64,000 bases of DNA from DATFYM01 sp035315065 (GTDB taxonomy: Bacteria > Acidobacteriota > Terriglobia > UBA7540), in assembly GCA_035315065.1 (NCBI GenBank), contig DATFYM010000160.1, positions 1 to 64,000 on the forward strand. Direction: 5' to 3'. The position numbers were made by a program, and so were the translations under genes. This document shows, piece after piece, positions 7,627-17,630 of the stretch (position 1 is its first letter; each line of letters begins with the position of its first letter). Below the pieces are notes generated by a model. The model had not been told where the DNA came from and ran no database searches. It saw nothing but the letters and a program-made list of their open reading frames with translations.

Positions 7627-8769
7627 ATGACGACCGAGCACACCGCGCACCCAAAGATCCTGATCCTGACTCTTTCTCACGGCGCCGCGCACCGCCGCGC
7701 GTCGAGTGCCCTGCGTCAAGCGCTGCTGGCCGCGGAACCCGGCGCCCGAGTCGAGGTGATCGACGCGCTCGAGCACTGCACGCGCTGGTTTCGCGCCTAC
7801 TACAACTCATACGAGATTCCGCTCAGAGTCTGGCCGAGCCTTTGGGGGTGGATCGAAAGCATCCAGCACCAGTCCCAATCCACCGGACCCGGATGGCTCT
7901 ACCGGCGCGGCGCCCAACCGCTGTTCCGGTTCATCCAAGCCTTCGACCCCGACATCGTGGTGGCCACCGAAGTAGGCGTTTGTGAGCTGGCGTCGATGCT
8001 GAAGCGCCGGACGGCTGCCCGCTTCCGCCTGGTAGGGGTCGAGCTGATGGACTTCAACCAAGCCTGGGTGCAACCCGAAGTCGACCTCTATCTCTGCACG
8101 CATGAAGACCTGGGCGCGGAGCTGGCCGCGGCGGGCGCTCCCCGGGAGAAAATCCTGTGCAGCGGCCAGCCGCTTGATCCTGCCTTCGCCTCGCTGCCGC
8201 CGCGCCAACCGACTCGGGCACGACTAGGCGTCGAGCCTGGCGTCCCGCTCCTGCTGGTTCTCTTCGGCGGCACGGGCTTCGGCAAACCGCGGCTGCTGGT
8301 GAACGAACTGCGCAAGGTCCGGTTGGCCCAGCAGGCCTGGCAGGCCGTCTTCATCACCGGCAGAAACCCGCGTCTGGAGGCGGAAGTTCGCAAGCTCTCG
8401 GCCGGCCTGCCCCGCGCCCGCGTGCTCGGATGGGTGGACAACATCCAGGAGTGGATGGTGGCGGCAGACCTGATGATCAGCAAGCCGGGCGGCGCCACGC
8501 TGACGGAAGGGTTCGCCTGCGGCTTGCCGATGCTGGCCTTCGATCCGCTGCCGGGCAACGAACAGCGCACTTGCCGGTGGATCGAAAAGTGGAAAGCTGG
8601 CCGATGGATCAGGAAAGCCGCAGACCTCGCGCCCACCGTGGAGCGCCTGCTCGCGAATCGCGAGGAGCTGGACCGGCTGCGCCAGAGGGCGCTGGCACTG
8701 GCCCGACCGCGCGCGGCATACGACGGCGCCGCCGCCATCTTGAAGTTGTGGCGGGCTAGTGTGCTGTAG
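7627..8769 (+). CDS. MGDG-synthase-like glycosyltransferase (GT28 family)
   Basis: A 380-aa GT-B fold enzyme. The N-terminal domain opens with KILILTLSHGAAHRRAS, the acceptor-side motif of monogalactosyl/glucosyl-diacylglycerol synthases. The C-terminal donor domain has LLVLFGGTGFG and SKPGGATLTEGFACGLP, typical of GT28 enzymes (MurG and MGDG synthase relatives). The start at 7627 (MTTEHT) is preferred over 7570. It is convergent with sqdB, which makes UDP-sulfoquinovose. A diacylglycerol glycosyltransferase, perhaps one using UDP-sulfoquinovose or UDP-hexose, is the natural guess. Donor specificity cannot be read from sequence. Confidence 0.82.
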   Translation: MTTEHTAHPKILILTLSHGAAHRRASSALRQALLAAEPGARVEVIDALEHCTRWFRAYYNSYEIPLRVWPSLWGWIESIQHQSQSTGPGWLYRRGAQPLFRFIQAFDPDIVVATEVGVCELASMLKRRTAARFRLVGVELMDFNQAWVQPEVDLYLCTHEDLGAELAAAGAPREKILCSGQPLDPAFASLPPRQPTRARLGVEPGVPLLLVLFGGTGFGKPRLLVNELRKVRLAQQAWQAVFITGRNPRLEAEVRKLSAGLPRARVLGWVDNIQEWMVAADLMISKPGGATLTEGFACGLPMLAFDPLPGNEQRTCRWIEKWKAGRWIRKAADLAPTVERLLANREELDRLRQRALALARPRAAYDGAAAILKLWRASVL

Positions 8770-8782
8770 CATCCACATTCAA

Positions 8783-8900
8783 AGCAGTAGGCAGTAAGCA
8801 GTGGGTAGAAGGCAGTCGGGGCTTCCTCCTGCCTGCCTACTGCCTACTGCCTTCTGCCTACTGCCTTCTGCCTTCCGCCTGCCGCCTACTGCCCTCCGCC
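8783..8900. repeat. Word-type inverted repeat (CAGTAGGCAG / CTGCCTACTG words)
   Basis: A short left arm with cagtaggcagtaagcag and a long right arm of tandem ctgcctactgccttctgc-type words. It lies between the convergent glycosyltransferase and sqdB genes and reaches the sqdB 3' end. Confidence 0.75.
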
Positions 8901-10058
8901 TGGACTCCCGCGACTCCAACGCACCTTGGGAAGAATGATGTCTTTCTTGATCCGGTGCGCGTGGTCATGGGCGGGGCGTAGTATGCTGTCCAAAAGCACG
9001 TCGGAAAGCAAATGCGGGACCAGGCCCAAGTCGGTGAGCTTCTGGTGCCGGGCGTTGTAGTAGTGCTGCTCCGCTTCCACCCGCGGATTCTCCAGGTGGT
9101 CAATCTCGACCGCCATGCCGAGGGTCTGACCGTGCTTTTTCACCATCTCGGCAAGCTCGATGACGCTGAAGGTTTCGGTGAACTGATTGAACACGCGATA
9201 CTCGCCGGCCGGCGGAGGATTGAGAATCGCCAACTCCACGCAGCGCAGCGTGTCGCGAATATTTAAGAACCCTCGCGACTGCCCGCCCCGGCCGTACACG
9301 GTGAGTGGAATGCCGGCGACCGCCTGGACGCAGAACCGGTTCAGCGCCGTGCCGAACACGTCGTCGTAATGGAAGCTGGTGGCCAGGCGCGGGTCGAGGC
9401 CGGTCTCATCGGTTTCAATCCCATAAACCACGCCCTGGTTCAAGTCCGTCGACCGCAACTTCCAGACCCGGCAGGCAAACAGGATGTTGTGGCTATCATG
9501 GACCTTCGAGAGATGGTAGAGCGAGCCCGGCTGCTTGGGGTACGGCAAAACGTCCTTACGGCCCCTGTACTCAATTTCTAGGAACCCCTCTTCGATATCG
9601 ATGTTGGGCGTTCCGTATTCGCCCATGGTGCCCAGCTTCACCAAGTGACAATCCGGCGCACAGTCCCGCAGCACCCACAGCAGGTTCAGGGTGCCCACGA
9701 TGTTGTTGGTCTGAGTGAACACGGCGCGATTGTGGTCCATCATGGAGTAGGGCGCCGACGGCTGCTCGCCATAGTGGACAATCGCTTCCGGCTTGAAGCT
9801 CTGGATAGCGTTCTTCACCGCTTCGTAGTTGCGCAGATCGGCTACAAAGAGCTCGAGCCCGCGGCCCGTGGCTTCGCGCCAGGCTTTGACGCGGTCGTGA
9901 AGCGTGAGGATGGGGACCAGCGGCTCGACATTGAGCTCCATTTCCCAGCGCCGCTTGGCAAAGTTGTCTAACACACCGACCCGGTGGCCGCGATTCGAGA
10001 GGTACATCGCCGTCGGCCAACCGAGGTAACCGTCCCCGCCGAGAATCAGAATGTTCAC
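8886..10058 (-). CDS. sqdB: UDP-sulfoquinovose synthase (SQD1/SqdB)
   Basis: A 390-aa extended SDR that adds sulfite to UDP-glucose to give UDP-sulfoquinovose, the head-group donor of the sulfolipid SQDG. The match to plant SQD1 and cyanobacterial SqdB is strong along the protein: GGDGYLGWPTA at the NAD site, HYGEQPSAPYSMMDHNRA, the signature KLGTMGEYGTPNIDIEEG, Tyr-x3-Lys in SLYHLSKVHDSHN, TDLNQGVVYG, FGTALNRFCVQA, FNQFTE and NPRVEAEQHYYN. Length is typical. A GT28 lipid glycosyltransferase is convergent with it. No SqdX/SQD2-type (GT4) transferase is seen in the window. The last residues (SPGGGQ) come from repeat DNA. Confidence 0.95.
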   Translation of the reverse strand: MNILILGGDGYLGWPTAMYLSNRGHRVGVLDNFAKRRWEMELNVEPLVPILTLHDRVKAWREATGRGLELFVADLRNYEAVKNAIQSFKPEAIVHYGEQPSAPYSMMDHNRAVFTQTNNIVGTLNLLWVLRDCAPDCHLVKLGTMGEYGTPNIDIEEGFLEIEYRGRKDVLPYPKQPGSLYHLSKVHDSHNILFACRVWKLRSTDLNQGVVYGIETDETGLDPRLATSFHYDDVFGTALNRFCVQAVAGIPLTVYGRGGQSRGFLNIRDTLRCVELAILNPPPAGEYRVFNQFTETFSVIELAEMVKKHGQTLGMAVEIDHLENPRVEAEQHYYNARHQKLTDLGLVPHLLSDVLLDSILRPAHDHAHRIKKDIILPKVRWSRGSPGGGQ

Positions 10059-10077
10059 GATCTGCTCTCCCGCGTGT

Positions 10078-10156
10078 AGAAACTCGAAACTCGAAATTCG
10101 AAACTCGTCAAGACGATCGGGGTCGAGTTTCGAGTTTCCAGTTTCGAGTTTCGATC
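10078..10156. repeat. Word-type inverted repeat (CGAAACTCGAAATTCG words)
   Basis: Tandem aaactcgaaactcgaaattc faces gagtttcgagtttccagttt. It lies between the 3' end of truB and the start of sqdB. Confidence 0.75.
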
Positions 10157-10159
10157 CCC

Positions 10160-11083
10160 TCAGACTAGCACGAGGTCCGGATGGTAAATGTTCCCTTCCA
10201 CGTGCCGGGCGATGGCGATCAGCCGGCGCTCGTAGCTCATGATCTTCAGCAGGCTGAAGGTCGGGCCGCCGGCACGCGAACCTCGCCCCGATCCGGCCAT
10301 GGGCGCGAGTTCGAACGTGTGGCCATGGCGAACGCTGGTCTCCTCCCGCCCCCGAACGACGAGCTCGGGACAGTCAGGCAGCAGGGCTTCAAGCGGGACG
10401 CTTACACCCTCCAGCTTTCCTTCGGCGACAGCCTTTTCCAGCCCTTCCAGCGTCACCATCTGGGCTTCCCTGAACTCGGCGACCGCAGTCCGCCGCAAGC
10501 TGGCCAGATGTGCCGGACAGCCGATCTTCCGGCCGATGTCGTGAGCGAGGGAACGAACGTAGGTGCCGCCCGAGCACTCCACCGAGAAGTGGGCTCGGTC
10601 TCCGTCCACGCCCAGCAGCTCCAGCGCGTAGATTTCCACCTCGACGGGCGCCAGATCGACCGGTTTGTGCGCGCGTGCCAGCTCATAGGCACGTACCCCG
10701 CCCACTCGCTTGGCGGAAAAAGGCGGCGGTGTTTGCGCCAAGCGTCCCGTAAAGTCGCGAAACACTTTTTCCAGCGACGCGCGACCGATCCTCGCGATTC
10801 CTCCGGCCACCGGCTGCGACGTGGCTTCGCCGGTGGCGTCATAGGTGTCCGTGGAGAAGCTGAAATCGATGACGCCGTCGTACGCTTTCCTCGACTTCAA
10901 ATAGAACTGCGCAAACCGGGTGGCCTTTCCCACTGACGTGGGCAGCACCCCGGTGGCGAAAGGATCGAGAGTGCCGAAATGGCCGACTTGGCGTATCTGC
11001 AACACCCGGCGAACGACCGTCACAACGTCGTGCGAGGTGACCCCCGCCGGCTTATCGATGATGAGAACCCCGGAGAACTCCAT
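10160..11083 (-). CDS. truB: tRNA pseudouridine(55) synthase TruB
   Basis: A 307-aa protein that converts U55 to pseudouridine in the T-loop of tRNAs. Motifs are the N-terminal GVLIIDKPAGVTSHD, the catalytic Asp in GHFGTLDPFATGVL (D40), YVRSLAHDIG, and a C-terminal PUA-like part. The start at 11083 (MEFSGVLIIDKP) is the family start; upstream in-frame codons are repeat DNA. It is the last gene of the rimP-nusA-infB-DUF503-truB cluster, all on the minus strand. The rbfA gene usually found before it is absent. Confidence 0.93.
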   Translation of the reverse strand: MEFSGVLIIDKPAGVTSHDVVTVVRRVLQIRQVGHFGTLDPFATGVLPTSVGKATRFAQFYLKSRKAYDGVIDFSFSTDTYDATGEATSQPVAGGIARIGRASLEKVFRDFTGRLAQTPPPFSAKRVGGVRAYELARAHKPVDLAPVEVEIYALELLGVDGDRAHFSVECSGGTYVRSLAHDIGRKIGCPAHLASLRRTAVAEFREAQMVTLEGLEKAVAEGKLEGVSVPLEALLPDCPELVVRGREETSVRHGHTFELAPMAGSGRGSRAGGPTFSLLKIMSYERRLIAIARHVEGNIYHPDLVLV

Positions 11084-11097
11084 AGTTTTCGGTTCTC

Positions 11098-11226
11098 GGT
11101 AATTGCGAAGGCGCTTCCAACACAGAGACACAGAGGCGCAGAGAAGAATGGAGAAACGTCTGGAAGCAGACAACACCCCGTGTGATCTTCTCACTCTTTC
11201 TCCGTGTCTCTGCGCCTCTGTGTTTA
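11098..11226. repeat. Word-type inverted repeat (CACAGAGACACAGAG words)
   Basis: acacagagacacagaggcgc faces ccgtgtctctgcgcctctgt, with a spacer of about 60 nt. It occupies the place between DUF503 and truB where rbfA is often found. Confidence 0.75.
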
Positions 11227-11249
11227 GTTTTTTCACAGCTTGAGAACCT

Positions 11250-11555
11250 TCAAAAAAAGTCCAAACTGTAGTCCGCCACGTCGTCTCCCAGAATCCTTTC
11301 CGACTCCGCCAGCACCTGTCGAAAAACGGAGTCGAGCAACTCCTGACTGTTCGAGATCGACACAATCCCGAGGGTGGCGTGCTGCCAGGCGTCCTGCTGA
11401 TCGAGCTCCGCCACGGCAACGTTGAAGCGCGCGCGGAGCCGGTCCCGGATCTTCCTCAGGACCGCTCGTTTTTCCTTCAGGGAATGCGCGTACGGAAGTT
11501 GGATTTCGAGCGTGAGCACGCCGACAGGCATAGATTCATTGAGTGATTGAGCCAT
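11250..11555 (-). CDS. ylxP: DUF503 (YlxP-like) protein
   Basis: A 101-aa DUF503-family protein: VGVLTLEIQLPYAHSLKEKR, then KIRDRLRARFNVAVAEL. The family has a ferredoxin-like fold and sits between infB and rbfA/truB in many bacteria. A role in ribosome or RNA metabolism is presumed from context. The first eight residues (MAQSLNES) are encoded by the word-type repeat next to the start, so translation may begin at the second Met (codon 9, MPVGVLTLE), where the family alignment starts. Confidence 0.82.
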   Translation of the reverse strand: MAQSLNESMPVGVLTLEIQLPYAHSLKEKRAVLRKIRDRLRARFNVAVAELDQQDAWQHATLGIVSISNSQELLDSVFRQVLAESERILGDDVADYSLDFF

Positions 11556-11636
11556 CGGTGATCGATTGATTACCGAACGACCTCGGATTAGGATTCCGTA
11601 ATCACCCGATCACTCAATCACGCAATGACTCAATTC
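11535..11636. repeat. Word-type inverted repeat (ATTGAGTGATTGAG words)
   Basis: cattgagtgattgagcc and gatcgattgatta face taatcacccgatcactcaat. It overlaps the first codons of the DUF503 gene and reaches the infB stop. Confidence 0.72.
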
Positions 11637-14561
11637 TTACACCAACACCGGCTCCGCCACCCGTTCCACGATGAATGACTCCAAGGAGTCGCCGGCCTTG
11701 ACGTCGTTGTAGTTCTCAATCGAAATGCCGCACTCCATGCCCTGCCGCACTTCCGTGACGTCTTCTTTGAAACGACGCACCGAGCGCACGCGTCCCTCGT
11801 GCACCACCACGGCGTCGCGCACCAGCCGGATCTTGGCATCACGCGTGATCTTGCCTTCCAGCACGTAGCAGCCGGCCACCGTCCCCACACCGGAGATGCG
11901 GAAGGTATCGCGCACTTCGGCGCGTCCCAGTTGGATCTCCTTGAACACCACGGCCAGCAGTCCCACCATGGCCTTCTTGATCTCGTCACTGATGTTGTAG
12001 ATGATGGTGTGCAGGCGGATATCCACCTTCTCGAGGTGGGCCAGCTCCGACGCCTTCCGCTCCGGCCGTACGTTGAAGCCGACAATCACCGCGTTCGAGG
12101 TCGACGCCAGCAACACGTCGCTTTCGGTGATGGCGCCGACGCCAGCGTGGATCACCTTGACCTTTACCTTGTCGGTGCTCAGTTTGCTGACAGTGTCGGT
12201 GAGGACCTCCACCGAGCCCTGCACGTCCGCCTTGAGAACCAGCGCCAGTTCCTTGACGTCGCCAGCGGCGATCTGCTGGTGCAGTTGTTCGAGAGTGAGG
12301 CGGGCGGATTTCGCCAAGGCGGCGTCGCGTTGCTTGGCCAGCCGATGGAGCGAGATCTGGCGCGCCTTGAGCGTGTCTTCAATCACCTGGAAGGGATCGC
12401 CGGCCTGGGGGACGTCTTCAAGTCCCAGCACTTCCACCGGGGTTGAAGGGGCACCTTCTAAAGTGGGCCGCCCGCGATCGTCAAAGAGAGCGCGCACCTT
12501 TCCATAGATGGCGCCGACGATGAACGGATCGCCGATGTGCAGCGTGCCGTTTTCCACCAACATGGTGGCCACCGGTCCGCGACCGCGGTCCAGGCGGCTT
12601 TCCAGCACCGTCCCGGAGGCAAGCCGCTTGGGGTTCGCTTTCAGTCCCTGCAGGTCCGCCACGAGTAGGATCATCTCCAGCAGGAGTTCCAGGTTCTTAT
12701 GCTGCTTGGCGGAGACCTCCACCGTCACCGTGTCGCCGCCCCACTCTTCCGACATCAGGCCATTATCGGCCAGTTGCTTCTTGACGCGCTCGGGCAGCGC
12801 ATCTGGCTTGTCAATCTTGTTGATTGCCACCACAATGGGAACCTTGGCGGCTCGCGCGTGGTTGATGGCTTCCAGGGTCTGCGGCATGACGCCGTCGTCC
12901 GCCGCCACCACCAGCACCACCACATCCGTCACCCTCGCCCCGCGGGCGCGCATCAGGGTAAAGGCTTCGTGGCCGGGCGTGTCCAGGAAAACCACCTTGC
13001 GCCCGTTCACTTCCACCTGGTAAGCGCCGATATGCTGCGTGATGCCTCCCGCCTCGTGGGCGGTCACGTTGGTCTCACGAATGGCGTCAAGCAGCGAGGT
13101 CTTACCGTGGTCGACGTGCCCCATTACCGTCACCACGGGCGCACGGGGCACCAAATCCTCGGGAAGGTCGGCGACCGTCGCTTCGTGGATTACTTCCTCT
13201 TCGTAGCTGATGACGCTGGTTTCAGCGCCGAAAGCGCGCGCAATCTCGGTGGCCGTCTGGGAGTCCAGGGTCTGGTTGATGGTGGCGAAGATTCCCTTGT
13301 CGAGGAGCTTCTTGATCACGTCCTTGGCTCGTGCTTCCAGCTTCTCCGAAAGCTCTTTGATGGTGATGCCTTCCGTGATGGTGATCTTGCGCGTAATCGC
13401 AATTTCCGCCGGCGCCGCCGCCCTGGCGGTTGCGACGGCAGTCCCAAGCCGTCCACCCGAGGGATGCAAGGGCATCCGCGTAGCTGGGCGTGCGGTCGCG
13501 ACTCCGCCAGGGGCAGTGGGGTGCTGGCCGGTCCGCGTCGACGTGGGGTGTTGCGGCCGAGGCTCGTGAGGCCGGCGTACCGGCGCCCGAGCTGGAGCTC
13601 CCTTGGCGCCCGCGACTGGGTAAATCGGCTGGCTGGAGGTGCCCTTTCCGCCGCGCCCCCCATGAGCTGGCTTTCCGGAGCCGGCACGAGACGCTTCCCC
13701 GGATCTGCCGGACGCAGTAGCCTCGGGAGCTGTCGAGGCGCGGGCAGTCGGGGCTTCCTTTCTGGCGCCGGCTGAGGGTGGAGGCGCGGTCACCGGGCCA
13801 ACTCCATGCCCGGGTGCGCGCGGCGCTACATGAGCAGGCGCACCAGGAACCGCAGTCCCAGGAAGCGGACCGGCGCGGTGCGGCGCCGAAACCCCAGGCG
13901 GCACAGCGGCCGGAGGCGCTGCTGGGCCGGCGGCCGGAGCTTTCGCCGGCGGCTTCGCTACCACCGACGGAGCAGGTGGTGCTGCCGGTTTCGGCGGCGG
14001 AGGAGGCGGGGTCAGGGCCTTGCGAGCACGCTTCTTGATTTCTTCGATCGAGCTTGCCATCGAGCTGATTTCGCCCGGATGGACCTCCGGAACTCGGATG
14101 CTGGTATCCATCGCATGAGACGGCGCATGAGACGGCACGGCGTGAGTGGTTGGGCGCATCGGAGCGTGAGCCGTTGGGCGCGCCGCCGCCGGAGCGGTTG
14201 GGTGAACCGCCACCTGAGGCGCCGGATGCGCAGGGGCATGGCTGGCAGCCGGAGCGGCCGGAGCGTGAGGATGGATAACCTCCGGCACCGGCGCGCTGGG
14301 CGCGGTCGCGCTCGGGGCCCCAGTTTGGGCTTGAGCTGGCGCCGGAGCCTGGACCTGAGCAGGAGCAACAGGCGCTTCTGTAACGGTTTCCTGCCCGGCT
14401 TGGGCGCGGATGCACGCACGCACCTTGTCAGCTTGATCGTCATCCAGCGCACTCGAATGCGACTTCTTGTCTTCGATGCCCAAACCGGCTAGGCAATCGA
14501 TGATCGCCTTGCTCTTTACTTCCAACTCGCGCGCCAGATCGTTGATTCTAATCTTACCCAT
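11637..14561 (-). CDS. infB: Translation initiation factor IF-2
   Basis: A 974-aa GTPase that delivers initiator tRNA to the 30S subunit and promotes subunit joining. It has an N-terminal IF2_N domain (MGKIRINDLARELEVKSKAI), a very long Ala/Pro-rich linker (about residues 55-390), then a second IF2_N-like module (ITIKELSEKLEARAKDVI). The G domain follows: GHVDHGKTSLLD (G1), DTPGHEAF (G3), NKIDKPDA (G4). Domains II-IV end the protein with GDSLESFIVERV. Long linkers are common in Acidobacteria and Myxococcota. The cluster order nusA-infB-DUF503-truB supports the call. No ylxR gene lies between nusA and infB. Confidence 0.97.
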   Translation of the reverse strand: MGKIRINDLARELEVKSKAIIDCLAGLGIEDKKSHSSALDDDQADKVRACIRAQAGQETVTEAPVAPAQVQAPAPAQAQTGAPSATAPSAPVPEVIHPHAPAAPAASHAPAHPAPQVAVHPTAPAAARPTAHAPMRPTTHAVPSHAPSHAMDTSIRVPEVHPGEISSMASSIEEIKKRARKALTPPPPPPKPAAPPAPSVVAKPPAKAPAAGPAAPPAAVPPGVSAPHRAGPLPGTAVPGAPAHVAPRAPGHGVGPVTAPPPSAGARKEAPTARASTAPEATASGRSGEASRAGSGKPAHGGRGGKGTSSQPIYPVAGAKGAPARAPVRRPHEPRPQHPTSTRTGQHPTAPGGVATARPATRMPLHPSGGRLGTAVATARAAAPAEIAITRKITITEGITIKELSEKLEARAKDVIKKLLDKGIFATINQTLDSQTATEIARAFGAETSVISYEEEVIHEATVADLPEDLVPRAPVVTVMGHVDHGKTSLLDAIRETNVTAHEAGGITQHIGAYQVEVNGRKVVFLDTPGHEAFTLMRARGARVTDVVVLVVAADDGVMPQTLEAINHARAAKVPIVVAINKIDKPDALPERVKKQLADNGLMSEEWGGDTVTVEVSAKQHKNLELLLEMILLVADLQGLKANPKRLASGTVLESRLDRGRGPVATMLVENGTLHIGDPFIVGAIYGKVRALFDDRGRPTLEGAPSTPVEVLGLEDVPQAGDPFQVIEDTLKARQISLHRLAKQRDAALAKSARLTLEQLHQQIAAGDVKELALVLKADVQGSVEVLTDTVSKLSTDKVKVKVIHAGVGAITESDVLLASTSNAVIVGFNVRPERKASELAHLEKVDIRLHTIIYNISDEIKKAMVGLLAVVFKEIQLGRAEVRDTFRISGVGTVAGCYVLEGKITRDAKIRLVRDAVVVHEGRVRSVRRFKEDVTEVRQGMECGISIENYNDVKAGDSLESFIVERVAEPVLV

Positions 14562-14594
14562 TCGCTTTTACTGCGCCTCCCGCGCTTCCGAGAT

Positions 14595-14672
14595 AAAGCA
14601 GAAGTCAGAACGCAGAAAGTAGAATGAAGAATCCGGCTTCTAGCTTTCTTGCTTCTGATTTCTAATTTCTAG
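14595..14672. repeat. Word-type inverted repeat (CAGAAGTCAGAA / TTCTGATTTCTA words)
   Basis: gcagaagtcagaacgcagaa faces gcttctgatttctaatttct. It separates nusA from infB and could affect expression within the operon. Confidence 0.72.
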
Positions 14673-14673
14673 T

Positions 14674-16245
<1,572 letters not shown>

Positions 16246-16255
16246 CCTCTCTGGA

Positions 16256-16363
16256 CTTCAGTTCTCAGTTCTCAGTTTTCAGTTCTCACGAAGAGCACTA
16301 GTCCTTTCGACCAATGCCCTGAGAACTGGGAACTGAGGACTGAAGACTGAGAACTGAAAACTT
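16256..16363. repeat. Word-type inverted repeat (CAGTTCTCAG / CTGAGAACTG words)
   Basis: cagttctcagttctcagttt faces a longer run of ctgagaactgggaactgag-type words. It lies just upstream of nusA. Confidence 0.8.
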
Positions 16364-16756
16364 TCTACCCACGTATGCGATGCCAGCGCTTTCCACCAAA
16401 ATTGCTTAATTGCTTCGCTACCCCCGACCCCGAATCGGCAATGTAGAGGACACCGTCACTGGTAGCGATTTGCGAGAAAACGGGGTCGAAATAACCGTAA
16501 AAGACTGGAGCAATGGAGGATAACCTCCATGGCTTTGTTCTTGTCGTTCTGTGCCTATCCAACTGATCATAAAGGGATTGACCCCTGTGGCTTTGTTTGG
16601 CTTTGTTTTCGCCCTCGCCCCGCTTTTGCACCTCCAACGCCTTCGTACGCGAACTATCTGATAGGGTTGAACTCATATTAAGTTATGGCGATAAACGCAA
16701 TCCTCAGATTCCATCAGCTAGCTCTCTCTCTTCCCTGCGTCTCTTCATTCAGCCTC
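16364..16756. other. Spacer between rimP and nusA, no clear gene
   Basis: A 103-aa minus-strand frame (16365-16676) is open, but its composition changes along its length and I recognise no family. The phrase GVLYIADSGSGV could be chance or a decayed fragment. This is unusually long for the normally tight rimP-nusA junction. Confidence 0.4.
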
Positions 16757-17251
16757 TCACATCTTCTTCGGTCCCGGCTTCGGCGTCCCGAATCCAGGCT
16801 GCTCCACCACCAGCCTCGCCTTCGAAATGTTCGAAAACTCCAACTCCTTCAGCGCTTCGCCGAGGGCCAGCCGCACCCGGCCCCCTTCGTAGCCCGCCAG
16901 CCTCCCCTCGTACACCTTCTCTCCGTCCACCGGGTCGCGCAATACCAAGCGCGCCAACCGTCCCACGAAGTACTCGTAGTCGCGGGGTTTCACCAGTTTC
17001 CGATCTAGTCCCGGCGACGAGACCTCGAGCGTGTAGCTCTCCGAAAAAAACTCCTCGACGTCGAAGATGGTGCTGAGCTGCTCGCTCACCAATTGACAGT
17101 CGGCGTGCGAGACGCCCGCGGGCTTGTCGATATAAATCCGCAGCAACGCATTGGAACGTCCGCCCTTCAGCTCGACATCGACCAGCGTCATGCCCTCCGA
17201 AGCGACAACGCGATCAGCGATCTCTTGAATCTTCCCAAGATCGACAGCCAT
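16757..17251 (-). CDS. rimP: Ribosome maturation factor RimP
   Basis: A 164-aa factor for 30S subunit maturation. The N-terminal domain has VASEGMTLVDVELKGGRSN and LLRIYIDKPAGVSHADC, and the family signature YTLEVSSPGLDRKL follows. The C-terminal SH3-like domain includes LALGEALKELEFSNISKARL. The start at 17251 (MAVDLGKIQE) is preferred over 17269. It heads the rimP-nusA-infB cluster. A promoter-like site and a hairpin with a T-run lie 90-160 nt upstream. Confidence 0.93.
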   Translation of the reverse strand: MAVDLGKIQEIADRVVASEGMTLVDVELKGGRSNALLRIYIDKPAGVSHADCQLVSEQLSTIFDVEEFFSESYTLEVSSPGLDRKLVKPRDYEYFVGRLARLVLRDPVDGEKVYEGRLAGYEGGRVRLALGEALKELEFSNISKARLVVEQPGFGTPKPGPKKM

Positions 17252-17336
17252 TCTCGTCCGCCCGGGCACGGCAATCTATGGTCAGGCTCCGGGCACAATT
17301 CACCTTTCCGCCGCTCGGGGCGCTCCTGCGCGTCCT

Positions 17337-17360
17337 AAAAAAAAGTGGGCTTTCGCCCAC
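17337..17360 (-). terminator. Rho-independent terminator (or attenuator) upstream of rimP
   Basis: On the minus strand a perfect hairpin GTGGGC-GAAA-GCCCAC is followed by eight T residues. It would end transcripts of the AhpD-like gene. It also lies directly downstream of a promoter-like site, so it could act in the rimP leader. Confidence 0.75.
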
Positions 17361-17380
17361 CGAGATGCGTCGCCATTAAC

Positions 17381-17410
17381 AGTATAGCGCTTGACACATT
17401 CAAAATGCAA
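17381..17410 (-). promoter_or_regulatory. Candidate sigma-70 promoter for the rimP operon
   Basis: Minus strand: TTGCAT (17410-17405), an 18-nt spacer, TATACT (17386-17381). Predicted start near 17374, about 14 nt before the terminator-like hairpin. Found by eye only. Confidence 0.4.
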
Positions 17411-17630
17411 GGACGGATTCAGCGGCAGCGCCAACGGGAAAGGAAGTCAGTAGCCTGAGCACTTTCTCTTCCGGGGCGTCCGTGTCGATGGCATCACGCC
17501 CGTCGGCCGGGCGACCGTGTACGTGCTCGCAATGAATGATACGCGCCGCCTGGAGTTAAGGGCTGAGCTTTTGGCCGATGGCAACCTGTGAGGTAGGGAA
17601 CGGGCCTTTAGATTATTCTCTGCGCGTTCT

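Noticed and set aside
16365..16676. 103-aa minus-strand gene between rimP and nusA
   Set aside because: No family, changing composition along the frame, and no clear start signal. Kept only as a region note.
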